The position numbers were made by a program, and so were the translations under genes. The notes beneath the pieces were generated by a model. The model was not told where the DNA came from and ran no database searches. It saw nothing but the letters and a program-made list of their open reading frames with translations. A DNA stretch of 64,000 nt from Halorussus salinus. GTDB lineage: Archaea; Halobacteriota; Halobacteria; Halobacteriales; Haladaptataceae. Below are positions 45,130-54,700 of this stretch, piece after piece. The DNA lies in assembly GCF_004765815.2 (NCBI RefSeq), contig NZ_SBIS02000008.1:310001-374000 (forward strand), given 5' to 3'. The stretch's first letter is position 1; each line of letters begins with the position of its first letter.

Positions 45130-46383
45130 TTACCGGAGCGCGTACAGCGCGCCGTTGCGACCGCTCTCGGAGACGTTTTCCGTCGCGACGAACACGGTCC
45201 GGCCGACCGACGCGACTCCTCGGACCGCGCCCCCGGCGTCGAACGACCACCGCTCGCGCCCATCGAGCGCGAACCCGAGGAGTCGATTCCGTGCCTCGCC
45301 CGGCGTGTCGGGGTCGGCGGACGTGCCCACGAGGACCGTCTCGCCGCCGACTGCGACGGCAGTGACCCAGTCGCCAGTCTCGACGCGCCAGCGTTCGGTC
45401 CCGTCGGAAAGGGAGTGGGCGACGACGGCGTGGTATCGCTCGCTGTCCTGACCGCGGCGAAGTGACGAGAAACACTGCCTGCCACGGACTGCGGGCGACC
45501 CGACCGCGACGGGAGCCTCGTCGTCCGTGACATCGACCGCGCTCCACTGGCGTTCGCCCGCGTCGGCGCGGAACGACGAGAGCGCGCCCTCCTCGGGCGC
45601 TTGTGAGTAGCTTTCCGACCCGACGAGGACGCGGCCCTCGGCGACGACCGGGGAACGCGTGAACCCCGAAATCTCGGCCCGCCAGTCCGTCGGCGGCGAA
45701 CTGCCGGTGAGTACGTTGCTGACTCGTCTGGGACTGTACCGATGGAGGTCGTACGTATCCGTCACAAACAGCGACCCGTCGGCGATTGCAGGATGGGCTT
45801 GAGGGCCGCCGTCACCGGTCCAGCGTACCCGACCCGAGTCGGCGTCTAGCGCGGCGGAGTCGGGGTTTCCGCCAGCGAACACAGTCCCGTCGGCGACGGC
45901 GACGCCGTGTACGTCGCCGACCGAGGAGCGCCAGCGTCGCTCGCCGGTCGCGGCATCGAGTGCGGTGAGATCGGTCGAGTTACCCCAGCGCGCCCCGGCG
46001 TAGAGCGTGTCGCGGTGGAGGGCCAACGTCTCGCCGCCGACGCTCGCGGTCCACTCGACGCGGCCCTCCTCGGGGTCGAGCGCCGCGACGCCCTTCCCGC
46101 CAGCGTGGATTTCGCCGCCGACGTAGACGCGCTCGGGACCGACGACGACGCACTCGGGTTTTTCGACCGGGCGGGCGCGCCACGCGACCGCGGGGTCGGT
46201 CGGCGGGTCGGCGTGGCGATTCGCGGCGCGATTCCGGAGGTCGTAGCGGTCGCGGGGCCACGTGCCGAACGAGGGCCGCCCCGTCTCGATGGAACCGATA
46301 CCGACGAGCATGCTGGCACCGCCGAGCGCGACGACGCCGACACCCGAGGCGAGGAGGCGGCGGCGAGAGCAGTCGGAGGGCAT
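45130..46383 (-). CDS. Tat-exported PQQ-like beta-propeller protein
   Basis: The ATG at 46383 gives 417 residues. SRRRLLASGVGVVALGGASM is a twin-arginine signal. The mature part is built of repeats of the PQQ/quinoprotein type: VVVGPERVYVGGEIHAGGKG, ALDPEEGRVEWTASVGG, ALDAATGERRWRSSVGD, ALDADSGRVRWTGDG and GFALDGRERWSFDAGGA. No catalytic quinoprotein ligands are evident, so a binding or scaffold role is more likely than dehydrogenase activity. The frame extends upstream to 46548 only through AT-rich non-coding DNA. Confidence 0.85.
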   Translation of the reverse strand: MPSDCSRRRLLASGVGVVALGGASMLVGIGSIETGRPSFGTWPRDRYDLRNRAANRHADPPTDPAVAWRARPVEKPECVVVGPERVYVGGEIHAGGKGVAALDPEEGRVEWTASVGGETLALHRDTLYAGARWGNSTDLTALDAATGERRWRSSVGDVHGVAVADGTVFAGGNPDSAALDADSGRVRWTGDGGPQAHPAIADGSLFVTDTYDLHRYSPRRVSNVLTGSSPPTDWRAEISGFTRSPVVAEGRVLVGSESYSQAPEEGALSSFRADAGERQWSAVDVTDDEAPVAVGSPAVRGRQCFSSLRRGQDSERYHAVVAHSLSDGTERWRVETGDWVTAVAVGGETVLVGTSADPDTPGEARNRLLGFALDGRERWSFDAGGAVRGVASVGRTVFVATENVSESGRNGALYALR

Positions 46384-46522
46384 CGTTCGGCGTGAGACGG
46401 AACTGCGGGAAAGAGCCTTCGGTTCGCCAACAGGAAAAGGCATCAAGGGACTATGGAAAACACATGTAGAAAGCCATTGAGTGAAATCGTATAAAAAATA
46501 TTGACTAATATAATATAAATCA

Positions 46523-47644
46523 TTAACTCTCCGGTGGTATCGAGTCATCTGAATCTTTTTTCTTTGTTGTTGCTATCAATTGTAGAACTTCGTTAACTCC
46601 TGCCACAAGGAGCCGGTCAGAAAAACCAGCAACAAATGCAACCGCAAGTATAAATCCAGTAGTCATAAACCGGGTAGACAAAATTCCGGACATAATCACA
46701 ATATAAAAGAACATAGCTGCGACGCCTCCGACAAGAATTCTAGCTGTTACAAGACGGAAAGCTATACTCAATTGTGGAGAACCAAAATCAGGGCTGATTT
46801 CGAAAACTTGATTTGACCATGTGCGTATATTATTTACGACCGATCCTAATAGCCCAAATAAGAATACTAAAACGAAAAATATATTATTATTTAATAGAGG
46901 CGAATAATTTAGGTTTGGTGGGCAGTTCTCTAAACCACTCGTTCCAATTATACAACTTAAATCATTAAATCGTTGAGGAGCAGCTAAAATAAGTAGAAAA
47001 AACGAAGATATAAATAAAGTAAGTAATATTATAAAGATTGAGAGAAGAGATTTAATTGTTGTAATTGCTTCTAGCTCATGAACAACCGGTTCGTAAGCTC
47101 GTTGATATTTTGACCTAAGTTCCTCGGGCGAAATATCGTCTTTAAGCTCTCCAGAGTTGAATAAACTTTCAGTTAGTTCTTTAACCTCGTCCTTATCATA
47201 ATATGCAGCTGCAATTTGTGGAACTTGCTTGGCAAACGACTCTAATTTTGAATGATCTTCTATTATTTTCTCATCTAGATATTTAAATATGTATACTTTT
47301 TCTTCTGTTGACTTATAGAAATATCTAAGCGAAGACAAATAATCACCGGATTCCAGTGCAGCATCTGCCCATCGAAGAAAGCGCCTTGCCGTTTCTATAG
47401 CATTTTTTGCTTTTTCTTTAGAAGAATTATCTTGGTTATTGTCAAGTAGAACCTCATATCGCCTCAGCTCCTGTCGGTAAGAAATAATTGATGTTTCTAA
47501 ATGTCTTCCTAGCCGTTGATCGCTCTTTAGTATTTCATGTTCTCGTGGCTCTTGCTCAGAGGTTTCATTATCCAATAGGGAGTCTAAGAGTTTATCCAGT
47601 AATTGAGTAGAGCCATTTCCACCATTTGATTGGTCATCTGTCAT
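46523..47644 (-). CDS. Low-GC accessory membrane protein with coiled coil and four helices
   Basis: The 373-residue product is encoded with AT-rich codons (AAT, ATA, TTA, AAA) utterly unlike the neighbouring genes, a strong sign of recent acquisition. Residues 1-190 are charged and helical (YRQELRRYEVLLDNNQDN, RFLRWADAALESGDYLSSLR, YFYKSTEEKVYIFKYLDEKI). Four membrane helices follow (about 198-222, 250-268, 295-320, 325-348). The last contains FVAGFSDRLLVAGVNEVL, reminiscent of bacterial membrane proteins with an AGFSERL motif. I do not recognise the family. The Lys/Asn-rich composition contrasts with the acidic host proteome. A function in defence or signalling is possible but unsupported. 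Confidence 0.85.
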   Translation of the reverse strand: MTDDQSNGGNGSTQLLDKLLDSLLDNETSEQEPREHEILKSDQRLGRHLETSIISYRQELRRYEVLLDNNQDNSSKEKAKNAIETARRFLRWADAALESGDYLSSLRYFYKSTEEKVYIFKYLDEKIIEDHSKLESFAKQVPQIAAAYYDKDEVKELTESLFNSGELKDDISPEELRSKYQRAYEPVVHELEAITTIKSLLSIFIILLTLFISSFFLLILAAPQRFNDLSCIIGTSGLENCPPNLNYSPLLNNNIFFVLVFLFGLLGSVVNNIRTWSNQVFEISPDFGSPQLSIAFRLVTARILVGGVAAMFFYIVIMSGILSTRFMTTGFILAVAFVAGFSDRLLVAGVNEVLQLIATTKKKDSDDSIPPES

Positions 47645-47721
47645 TCTTCATCTGTGAAAAGGACAACTTTTTCCAACTATTTTCTTTCGGTTGGGGTCAT
47701 CCCCCCACGATATTATTTGAA

Positions 47722-49107
47722 CTAATTTATATTTTTATTATTTATACTATCCGCGAGGAGTTCGGCTTCTCGAAGCCGACTCGGGACGCCCATCCGGGCG
47801 GTGTAGTTGGTCGCCAGTCGGACGCCTTCGGGCAACTCGACGCGCTCGATTGCGTCCCACGAGGAGTCGTAGGCCGGGAACCCCCGGCGGTGGTGAGCCA
47901 CGTCCACGACCTCGGCTCGCGCGCCGGTGACCTGCTCGAACTCCTCGGCCGCAATCTCGCCCATCGTCTCGTCGCTCTCGTCCAGAATCTCGGGGTCGTG
48001 CATCCCGCCGAGGAACGCCGTGACGACGCCGCGGTCGAACATGCTCGCGTTCCACGAGACGCCCAGCGTCCGGAGGTCGGCGTCGAAGCCGACCTGATAG
48101 CCGAGTGCTGGCTCGACGCCCGCCGCGTCGAGGTCGGTTTCGAGGTAGACCATCGCCAGCGGATTGTAGTTCAGTTCGCGGAGCGCGTCCGCCGCGTCCG
48201 GTGCGAGGTCGCTCACGAGGTCGGCCGTGAGGTCCGCGGGCGTCGTGAGGACGATGCGGTCGAACTCGTCGGTCCCGTCGGGCGTGTCCAGTTCGTAGGT
48301 CGGGGGCTCCTCGCCGTCGCCCTCGTTGCCGTCCTCGTCACCGGTCTCTCCCTCTCGAATCGCCGTCACGGGCGTCTCGAAGCGGACGTTCCCGGCGTGG
48401 GCCTCGGCAAGCGCTTCCGGAAGTCGTTGGAGACCGGCGTCGAACGAGATGGCCGGGGGCGTGTCGCGCCCGCCCGCGGTCCGGTGGATGGCGGCCTTCA
48501 GCAGACTGCCGTATCGCTGTTCGAGTTTCACGAAGCCAGCGAGCGCGTGGGCAACCGGCATCTCCGCGGGGTCCGAGCCGTAGATGCCGCCGAAGAGGGG
48601 ACCGAGCAAGTTCCGGTAGGTCTCCTCGCCGAACTTACGGGTGAACAGTTCGGCGGCGGACTCCTCGGGGTCGGCGGGGTCGGTGAACGGCTCCGCGAGG
48701 ACCTGCCGCTTGGCCTCCGCCGACAGCAGGTCGGTCTCGCCGAACTCGGTCGGGGAGAACGGCGCTGGTCGAATCGCGCCGTCGGCGTAGACGCAGATGG
48801 GGAGGTCGGGGTCCGCGGTGCGGACCGCCGATTCGAGGTCGAGGTCCCGAATCAGCGCGTCGATGCGCTCGGTGCGCCGGACCCGCTGTGGCCCCCACTC
48901 CACGACGTGGCCGTCGATGCGGTCGCTCCGAATCACGCCGCCGGGTTCGGCCGCGGCCTCGAAGACGGTAAACTCGACGCCGCGGTCGGCGAGGTAGTGG
49001 GCCAGCGTCAGGCCGGTGATGCCAGCGCCGACGATTCCGACTGAGGTTTCCAACGGTTCGGCGACCGACGCGTCGTCGCCGTCGGTTCCGTTCTCGCCGG
49101 TCGTCAT
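47722..49107 (-). CDS. hemG: Protoporphyrinogen/coproporphyrinogen oxidase
   Basis: The ATG at 49107 gives 461 residues. SVGIVGAGITGLTLAHYLAD is the FAD dinucleotide-binding motif, GGVIRSDRIDGHVVEWGPQR the second FAD region, and LFGGIYGSDPAEMPVAHA, VLTTPADLTADLV and FPAYDSSWDAIERVELPEGV the HemY/CgoX core. It should oxidise proto- or coproporphyrinogen with O2. Its start overlaps the hemH stop by 4 bp. The last residues (after LLADS) read INNKNIN, AT-rich codons that belong to the adjacent low-GC DNA, so the native C-terminus appears to have been replaced. Which oxidase (classical or coproporphyrin-dependent) cannot be settled here. Confidence 0.92.
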   Translation of the reverse strand: MTTGENGTDGDDASVAEPLETSVGIVGAGITGLTLAHYLADRGVEFTVFEAAAEPGGVIRSDRIDGHVVEWGPQRVRRTERIDALIRDLDLESAVRTADPDLPICVYADGAIRPAPFSPTEFGETDLLSAEAKRQVLAEPFTDPADPEESAAELFTRKFGEETYRNLLGPLFGGIYGSDPAEMPVAHALAGFVKLEQRYGSLLKAAIHRTAGGRDTPPAISFDAGLQRLPEALAEAHAGNVRFETPVTAIREGETGDEDGNEGDGEEPPTYELDTPDGTDEFDRIVLTTPADLTADLVSDLAPDAADALRELNYNPLAMVYLETDLDAAGVEPALGYQVGFDADLRTLGVSWNASMFDRGVVTAFLGGMHDPEILDESDETMGEIAAEEFEQVTGARAEVVDVAHHRRGFPAYDSSWDAIERVELPEGVRLATNYTARMGVPSRLREAELLADSINNKNIN

Positions 49108-50168
49108 ATCCGTTCGACGGGGGCGTTCAGGCACATCGCGTCGGGCGAGTCCGAACACTGACACTGGCGGTACTGGTAGTAGCCGGGGTCGAACTCGCCG
49201 ACGAACGGTTCCACGAGGTCGCCCAGCACGGACCGGAATCGGTCGTCGTCGTGCGGGACCGGCACGCGGTAGAAGTCGAGGCCGACCGCTTCGGCCTCCT
49301 CGCGGAGTTCGTCGTCCAGTTCCGAGAGGGTCTCGCTCTGCTCGTGCATGAAGCTGATGGGTTCGACCACGATGCGCTCCACGGAGTCGTCCTCGCCGAG
49401 TTCTTCCACGACCTCCTCGACCTCGGGTTCGGTCCACGGGATGTCGCGGTTCTCGTGGTTCTGGTAGCCCAGCGAGTAGTCCTCGACGCCGAGTTTCCGC
49501 CCGACGACTTCGCAGAACTCCTCGACGTAGGTGTCGTAGCGGCTCCCCTCGTTCAGGTAGTGGCGCGGCGTGCCGTGGGCGGAGTAGACGAGTTCGGTGC
49601 CTTCGTCGTGGAGGTCCACCCCGTGGGCGTCGGCGAAGCGTCGGACGTTGTCGGCCCGAATCGCGTTGTACTGGGGGTGGCGGTGCCAGCCCGTAATCTC
49701 GGCGACGGGCACGTCCCAGTCGAGGTCGTCGGCCGCGTTCCGAAGCTCCTCGTTGGCCGCGATGGTCGTGGAGGCACCGCAGAGCGGGTAGATGGGCAGG
49801 GCGACGAGTTGGTCCACGCCGTCGTCGTGGGCCGCTTCCACGGCGTCGGCGATGAACGGCTCGGTGAACTGCATCCCGAGGTACGTCTCCACGTCGTAGC
49901 CCCGGTCGAGGAGTTCGTCGGCCAGCGCGTCGGCTTGGGCCTTCGCCTGCGGGTCGAGCGGGGAGCCGCCGATCTCCTCGTACTCCTCGATGAGACCGGG
50001 CGCGCGGCGTTCGGCGAGTTGGCGGGCGCGCTCGCGCTTCTCTTCTTCGGTGTCGGCCTCCTCCAGCGAGGCGTTGTTGAGGAAGATGCGTTCGAGGTAG
50101 GCGACGACGTTCTCGCGGGTCGGTTCCGCAGGCTCACCGAAGTTGAGCAAGACGACTCCTGTGGTCAT
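49104..50168 (-). CDS. hemH: Ferrochelatase (proto- or coproporphyrin)
   Basis: The 354-residue protein starts MTTGVVLLNFGEPAEPTREN. It has LPIYPLCGASTTIAANEELR, TELVYSAHGTPRHYLNEGSR (SAHG with the catalytic His) and IVVEPISFMHEQSETLSELD (the second metal-side His/Glu), as in HemH. It inserts Fe(II) into the porphyrin. A C-terminal Cys cluster, YRQCQCSDSPDAMCLN, resembles the [2Fe-2S] ligand tails known in some ferrochelatases. It is the first gene of the hemH-hemG pair (4-bp overlap). Together with hemE this suggests a coproporphyrin-dependent route, in which case the enzyme would be CpfC (inference). Confidence 0.93.
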   Translation of the reverse strand: MTTGVVLLNFGEPAEPTRENVVAYLERIFLNNASLEEADTEEEKRERARQLAERRAPGLIEEYEEIGGSPLDPQAKAQADALADELLDRGYDVETYLGMQFTEPFIADAVEAAHDDGVDQLVALPIYPLCGASTTIAANEELRNAADDLDWDVPVAEITGWHRHPQYNAIRADNVRRFADAHGVDLHDEGTELVYSAHGTPRHYLNEGSRYDTYVEEFCEVVGRKLGVEDYSLGYQNHENRDIPWTEPEVEEVVEELGEDDSVERIVVEPISFMHEQSETLSELDDELREEAEAVGLDFYRVPVPHDDDRFRSVLGDLVEPFVGEFDPGYYQYRQCQCSDSPDAMCLNAPVERI

Positions 50169-50304
50169 AATCGGGTCTTAGGACAGTGCAATGTAATAGC
50201 TGTCGCTTGCGGAGAAGGCGTCGCGATTCGGCGCGATTATCAATCGGCTCACGGACGTATCACTTTTAATACCCCTCGGTCTAAGCTACTGTGTAGACCA
50301 TCGA

Positions 50305-51024
50305 ATGACACTCTCGGCGATTATCGAGGAGGTAACCGGAACCGAGCGAACCCTGCGGGTGTACGACCCCAGCGACGGGCGGGCCGTCTCGGAACTCGAA
50401 CGTCACTTCGAGGTACAGAACGTCGCAGTCGAGGAGACCGCGCTCCCCGAGGGACCCGACGACTTCGTGGTGTTACAGGACGGCGACGAGTTCCTCGCGG
50501 CGGCCGACCTCGAAACGCTCCGGCGAGCGGTCACGTTCGAGGCGGGCCTCCTCGACGCGACCGACTTCGAGGAGACCCGAGTGCCGGACGTACTCAAGCA
50601 CGTCAACGACACCACGTTCACGGCGTACGGGAAACAGCGGATGATTTTGGCCTCCCGCGAAATCGAGGAGCGGGCGTATCGCACCCGCGAGGGCGAACTC
50701 CACTCGGGGTTCCAGCGACTGTCGCTGTTGTGCGACCAGTGGGACCTCTACAATCGCATCGCCGACCGCGGCGTGGACGTTCACGTCTACGGCGTGCCCG
50801 ACTGGCGACCGCCGGAGACCGACTGGCTGACCGTCCACGCCGAGGAGACCGACGAGATACGCGAGGCGTGGTTCGTGGCGTTCGACGCGCCGGAAAACGG
50901 CGACTGCGCGCTCGTCGCGGCCGAGGAGGACGACGACGAGTTCGAGGGGTTCTGGACTTACGATTCGGCGCTCACCGGCGACGTGTTGGGCTACCTGCGC
51001 GACGAGTACGGGACCGCTCGGTAG
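50305..51024 (+). CDS. DICT sensory-domain protein
   Basis: The 239-residue protein has a helical and strand-rich N-terminal half. A clear DICT domain then occupies about residues 115-235: RTREGELHSGFQRLSLLCDQ, YNRIADRGVDVHVYGVPDW, TVHAEETDEIREAWFVAFDA and GFWTYDSALTGDVLGYLRDE. DICT domains occur with kinases and phytochrome-like sensors and are thought to sense light or redox signals; here it stands alone. CTTTTAATACC (about 50267-50277) is the likely TATA element. It is divergent from hemH. Confidence 0.9.
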   Translation: MTLSAIIEEVTGTERTLRVYDPSDGRAVSELERHFEVQNVAVEETALPEGPDDFVVLQDGDEFLAAADLETLRRAVTFEAGLLDATDFEETRVPDVLKHVNDTTFTAYGKQRMILASREIEERAYRTREGELHSGFQRLSLLCDQWDLYNRIADRGVDVHVYGVPDWRPPETDWLTVHAEETDEIREAWFVAFDAPENGDCALVAAEEDDDEFEGFWTYDSALTGDVLGYLRDEYGTAR

Positions 51025-51108
51025 CTCTCGGGAGTGTTCTGATTCGCCGGGAGGGGAACGTACCGGTCGGAATCGGGTTTCAAGGGCGTGGCGCGTCTAC
51101 GTCGGGAT

Positions 51109-51390
51109 ATGTCCACCGACGACCAGTCGCGGCGACCGACCGAGGTGCCGGACCGACGCGAGGGCGGCGCTCACTCCCGCGACCCGCTCGCCCGACCGCG
51201 CGAGGAGACCGACGTAACCGACGGCGCGCGTCACGAGGACCGAGAGGCGGCGCGACCGCCGTCGGGCGGTCGCGCCGGACGGTCGGGCGACCGCCGGGTG
51301 ACGCGACCCGACGACGAGACCATCGACCGACTCCTCGGGTCGCTCCCGACGGTCCGCGTCTCGCGATTGTTCGAGGACCGCAACCGGTAG
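51109..51390 (+). CDS. Small Arg/Asp/Glu-rich hypothetical protein (93 aa)
   Basis: The ATG at 51109 gives MSTDDQSRRPTEVPDRREGG... ending VTRPDDETIDRLLGSLPTVR and VSRLFEDRNR. The first 60 residues look disordered; the last 30 may form a helix. Codon use is host-like, but the high Arg content makes it uncertain. No family recognised. Confidence 0.5.
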   Translation: MSTDDQSRRPTEVPDRREGGAHSRDPLARPREETDVTDGARHEDREAARPPSGGRAGRSGDRRVTRPDDETIDRLLGSLPTVRVSRLFEDRNR

Positions 51391-51779
51391 CGACCGTCGT
51401 CGTTTAACGAGTTCTGTGTTTGTGTTCCACAGAGAGAGAGAATCTATAGAAATATTTTTACGGTTCGAAGCAATCTATATGTGTCTTCGAATCGAACCCG
51501 GTACGCTCGAAGAGCAGGAACGGAGCGACGTACCGACACGGAGACCGGCGCTACGTATCGGAAGGGGACCTGAAAGTTACGTCGAATCGCGAAAAATTCG
51601 ACGGCCAGTCGTCGGCTAAACTGCCTTCGACGACCGCGAGACGCCACAATCGACCGGGCACCGAAGTGTTTAGACACGTTCTTTTTAAGTCGGTCCGCCG
51701 TCGGTCGGGTCGAATGACAAGACATTTTAGTTAGTTAGCTCAGAGCTAGGTTAATTTCCGGAGTCAAAAAGAAGAAACT
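51391..51779. other. Intergenic region upstream of the restriction-modification gene
   Basis: It is AT-richer than its surroundings, with AATCTATAG and AATCTATAT (about 51442 and 51473), TTCTTTTTAAG (about 51679-51689) as a TATA candidate, and the short dyad TAGCT-CAG-AGCTA near 51736-51748. A Cys-poor frame at 51416-51619 is not credible. Confidence 0.45.
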
Positions 51780-54700
51780 ATGCAAGCTACACTGGATTAT
51801 CGAACGAATCGGGACCTGTTCTCGAACTACTATCTCGACGAACACCTCCCGGAGACCGACGACTGGACCGCGGCCGACGAAGCCGAGGTCCGGGCGGCAT
51901 ACGACGAGATTCGGGACCGCTATCGGCGCGAGTCCGACCTCGTGGACGACTACAACGAGCGCCAACTCCGCGAGAACCTGCTCGACCCCGTCTTCGAGAC
52001 GCTGGGACTGACGACCGCGGTCGAGGAGTCCGTCGATGGCGAGCGCCTCCGGCCGGACTACACCCTGTTCGGAAGCGAGCGCGCCAGAGCCGACGCCTTC
52101 GAGCGCCGCCGGGACGGCCGGTCGTTCCACGCGAACGCGCTCGCGGTCGCCGACGCCAAGCGGTGGGACCAGTCGCTCGACGGCGGCACGGACCGCGATT
52201 TCACCAACCCGAGCTATCAGATTCACGTCTACCTCGACGCGACGGGGCTGAACCGGGGCATCCTCACGAACGGCCGGAAGTGGCGACTCTACTACGGGCC
52301 GACCAGCCACCGCCTCGATTCGTACTACGAAATCGACCTGCCGACCCTGCTGGAGACCGGCGACCGGGAGGCGTTCAAGTACTTCTACCTGTTCTTCCGC
52401 CGGGAGGCGTTCGTCGGCGGAGGCGGCGGACAGAGCGGGACTGGCGGGGGCGGCCGGAGCGCGACCGCCGGAGACGGAACCGGCGGGCGGGCGAGCGACG
52501 CGAGCGCCGGGGCGACGGCCGCGGGTCGCCTCGCCGCGAACCGCCCGTTCGTCGAGCGCGTCCACCGCGAGAGCAACCTCTTCGCCGAGGAGTTGAGCGA
52601 AGACCTCCGGGAGAACGTCTACGACGCGCTGGCCCTCCTCGCGCAGGGGTTCGTTGAGGGGAGCGACGACGTGACCGACGACGACCTCGACACGGTGTAC
52701 GAGGCGTCGCTGACCTACCTCTATCGGCTCATCTTCGTCCTCTACGCCGAGAGCGACGGCCGGGACCTGCTCGACACCGACAACGAGGTCTACCGCAAGC
52801 GATACAGCCTCAACGCGCTCAAGCGCCGCGTCGCCGACGAACTCGACAGTCCGGACCCCATCTATCGGTCGTGGCAGACGACCCTCTGGGACCGACTGGA
52901 GAAGCTGTTCGCGCTCGTGGACCGCGGGAGCGAGTCCCAAGGCATCCCCCGCGAAGACCTCTACGTCCCGGCGTACAACGGCGGCCTGTTCGACTCCGAC
53001 CCGGAGTCGGGTGAGGCGACGGCCCTCCTCGATTCGCACGCGGTCGGGGACACCTACCTCGCGCGAGTGCTGGAACTGCTCACCCGACGGGAGAGCGCGC
53101 GCGGCGACGGCCGGGTGTTCGTGGACTACTCGTCGCTCGACGTGCGCCACCTCGGGAGCATCTACGAGGGTCTGCTGGAGTACGACCTCGAAATCGCGGA
53201 CCGACCGCTCGCGGCGGTCCGAGACGAGGGCGAGCAGGTGTGGGTCCCCGCCGAGGAGGCCCCGGCAGACGGGACAATCGAGCGCGTCGAGGAGGGCGAG
53301 GTCTATCTCTCGACGGACGCGGGCAAGCGCAAGGCCACGGGGTCGTACTACACGCCGGAGTTCGTCGTGGAGTACGTCGTCGAGCGCACGCTCGAACCGC
53401 TACTGGACGAGATTCGCGCCGACTTGGACCCCGCGGACCCCGACTACCCCGACCGGTTCGCCGAGCGCGTGTTCGACCTGTCGGTGCTGGACCCCGCGAT
53501 GGGAAGCGGCCACTTCCTCGTCAAGACCGTCGAGTACCTCGCCAGAGCGGTCGTGGAGGCCCATCAGGAGTGCGTCGAGCGTGCGACCGAACGCGACGAT
53601 ACGGCGAGGAACGGCGATACGGCGAGGAACGGCGATGCGGCGAGAGACGGCGATGCGGCGAGAGACGAGAAGGTCGGCGATCCGCCGGACGTTCACTGGG
53701 CGCGCAGGCAGGTCGCCCAGCAGTGCATCTACGGCGCGGACGAGAACGGGATGGCCGTGGAGTTGGCGAAGGTGTCGCTGTGGCTCCGGACGCTCGCGGC
53801 CGAACAACCGCTGGCGTTCTTGGACCACCACCTCGTGCGGGGCGACTCGCTGGCCGGGACCGACGTGGCCGAGGTCGAGGAGATGGCCCGTGACACCGGC
53901 CCGAACGCCAGCCTCGCGGCGTTCGGCGCGACCCGAGCCGACGCAATCGGCGACCTGATGGCGGCCTACCGGGAGTTTCTGGCCATCGAGAACGAGAGCC
54001 TCGCGGACGTGAAGGAGATGGAACGGCGCTACGCCGAGATTCGACGCGACGACCTGCGGCGGCGACTCACCGCGATGGCGAACGTCCACGCCGCCGAGCG
54101 GTTCGGCGTGCGAGTCCCCGACGACGCCTACGAGCGCATGGGTCGGGCGTTGGACGACGCCGACGACTGGGCCGCCCTCGAAGCGCAGTCGTGGTTCGCG
54201 GCGGCACAGCGAGTCGCCGACGAGCGCGACTTCCTCCACTGGAAACTCGCGTTCCCCGAGGTGTTCTACGACGCCGAGGGGTCGCCGCTGGCCGAGCGCG
54301 AGGCCGGGTTCGACGCGGTGGTCGGCAACCCGCCCTACGTCCGGAGCCGGAACCTCCCCGACGACCGCAAGGAGTACTACCGCGAGGAGTTCGACACCGC
54401 GCGAGGAGCCTACGACCTCTACGTTCCATTCGCGGAACTCGCCGGGGACCTCGGCCGCCGGGTCTCGCTGGTCGTCCCGAACAAGTGGACGACGACCGAC
54501 TACGGCCGGGCGCTCCGGGACCGACTCTTGGACGACGACGGACTCCGGGAGATTCTGGACGCCTCGAACCTCGACGTGTTCCCGGACGCCGATATCTACC
54601 CCGTCGTCGTCACCTACGGCGAGTCGCCCGCCCCGAAGGCTGGCGGCTCGTCGTCGCGGACCGGCGAGTCGCCGTCCGGGACGGACGGCGACGACTGCGA

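Noticed and set aside
45130-46383. Quinoprotein dehydrogenase
   Set aside because: The beta-propeller repeats are clear, but no PQQ/metal ligand set or catalytic residues can be recognised.
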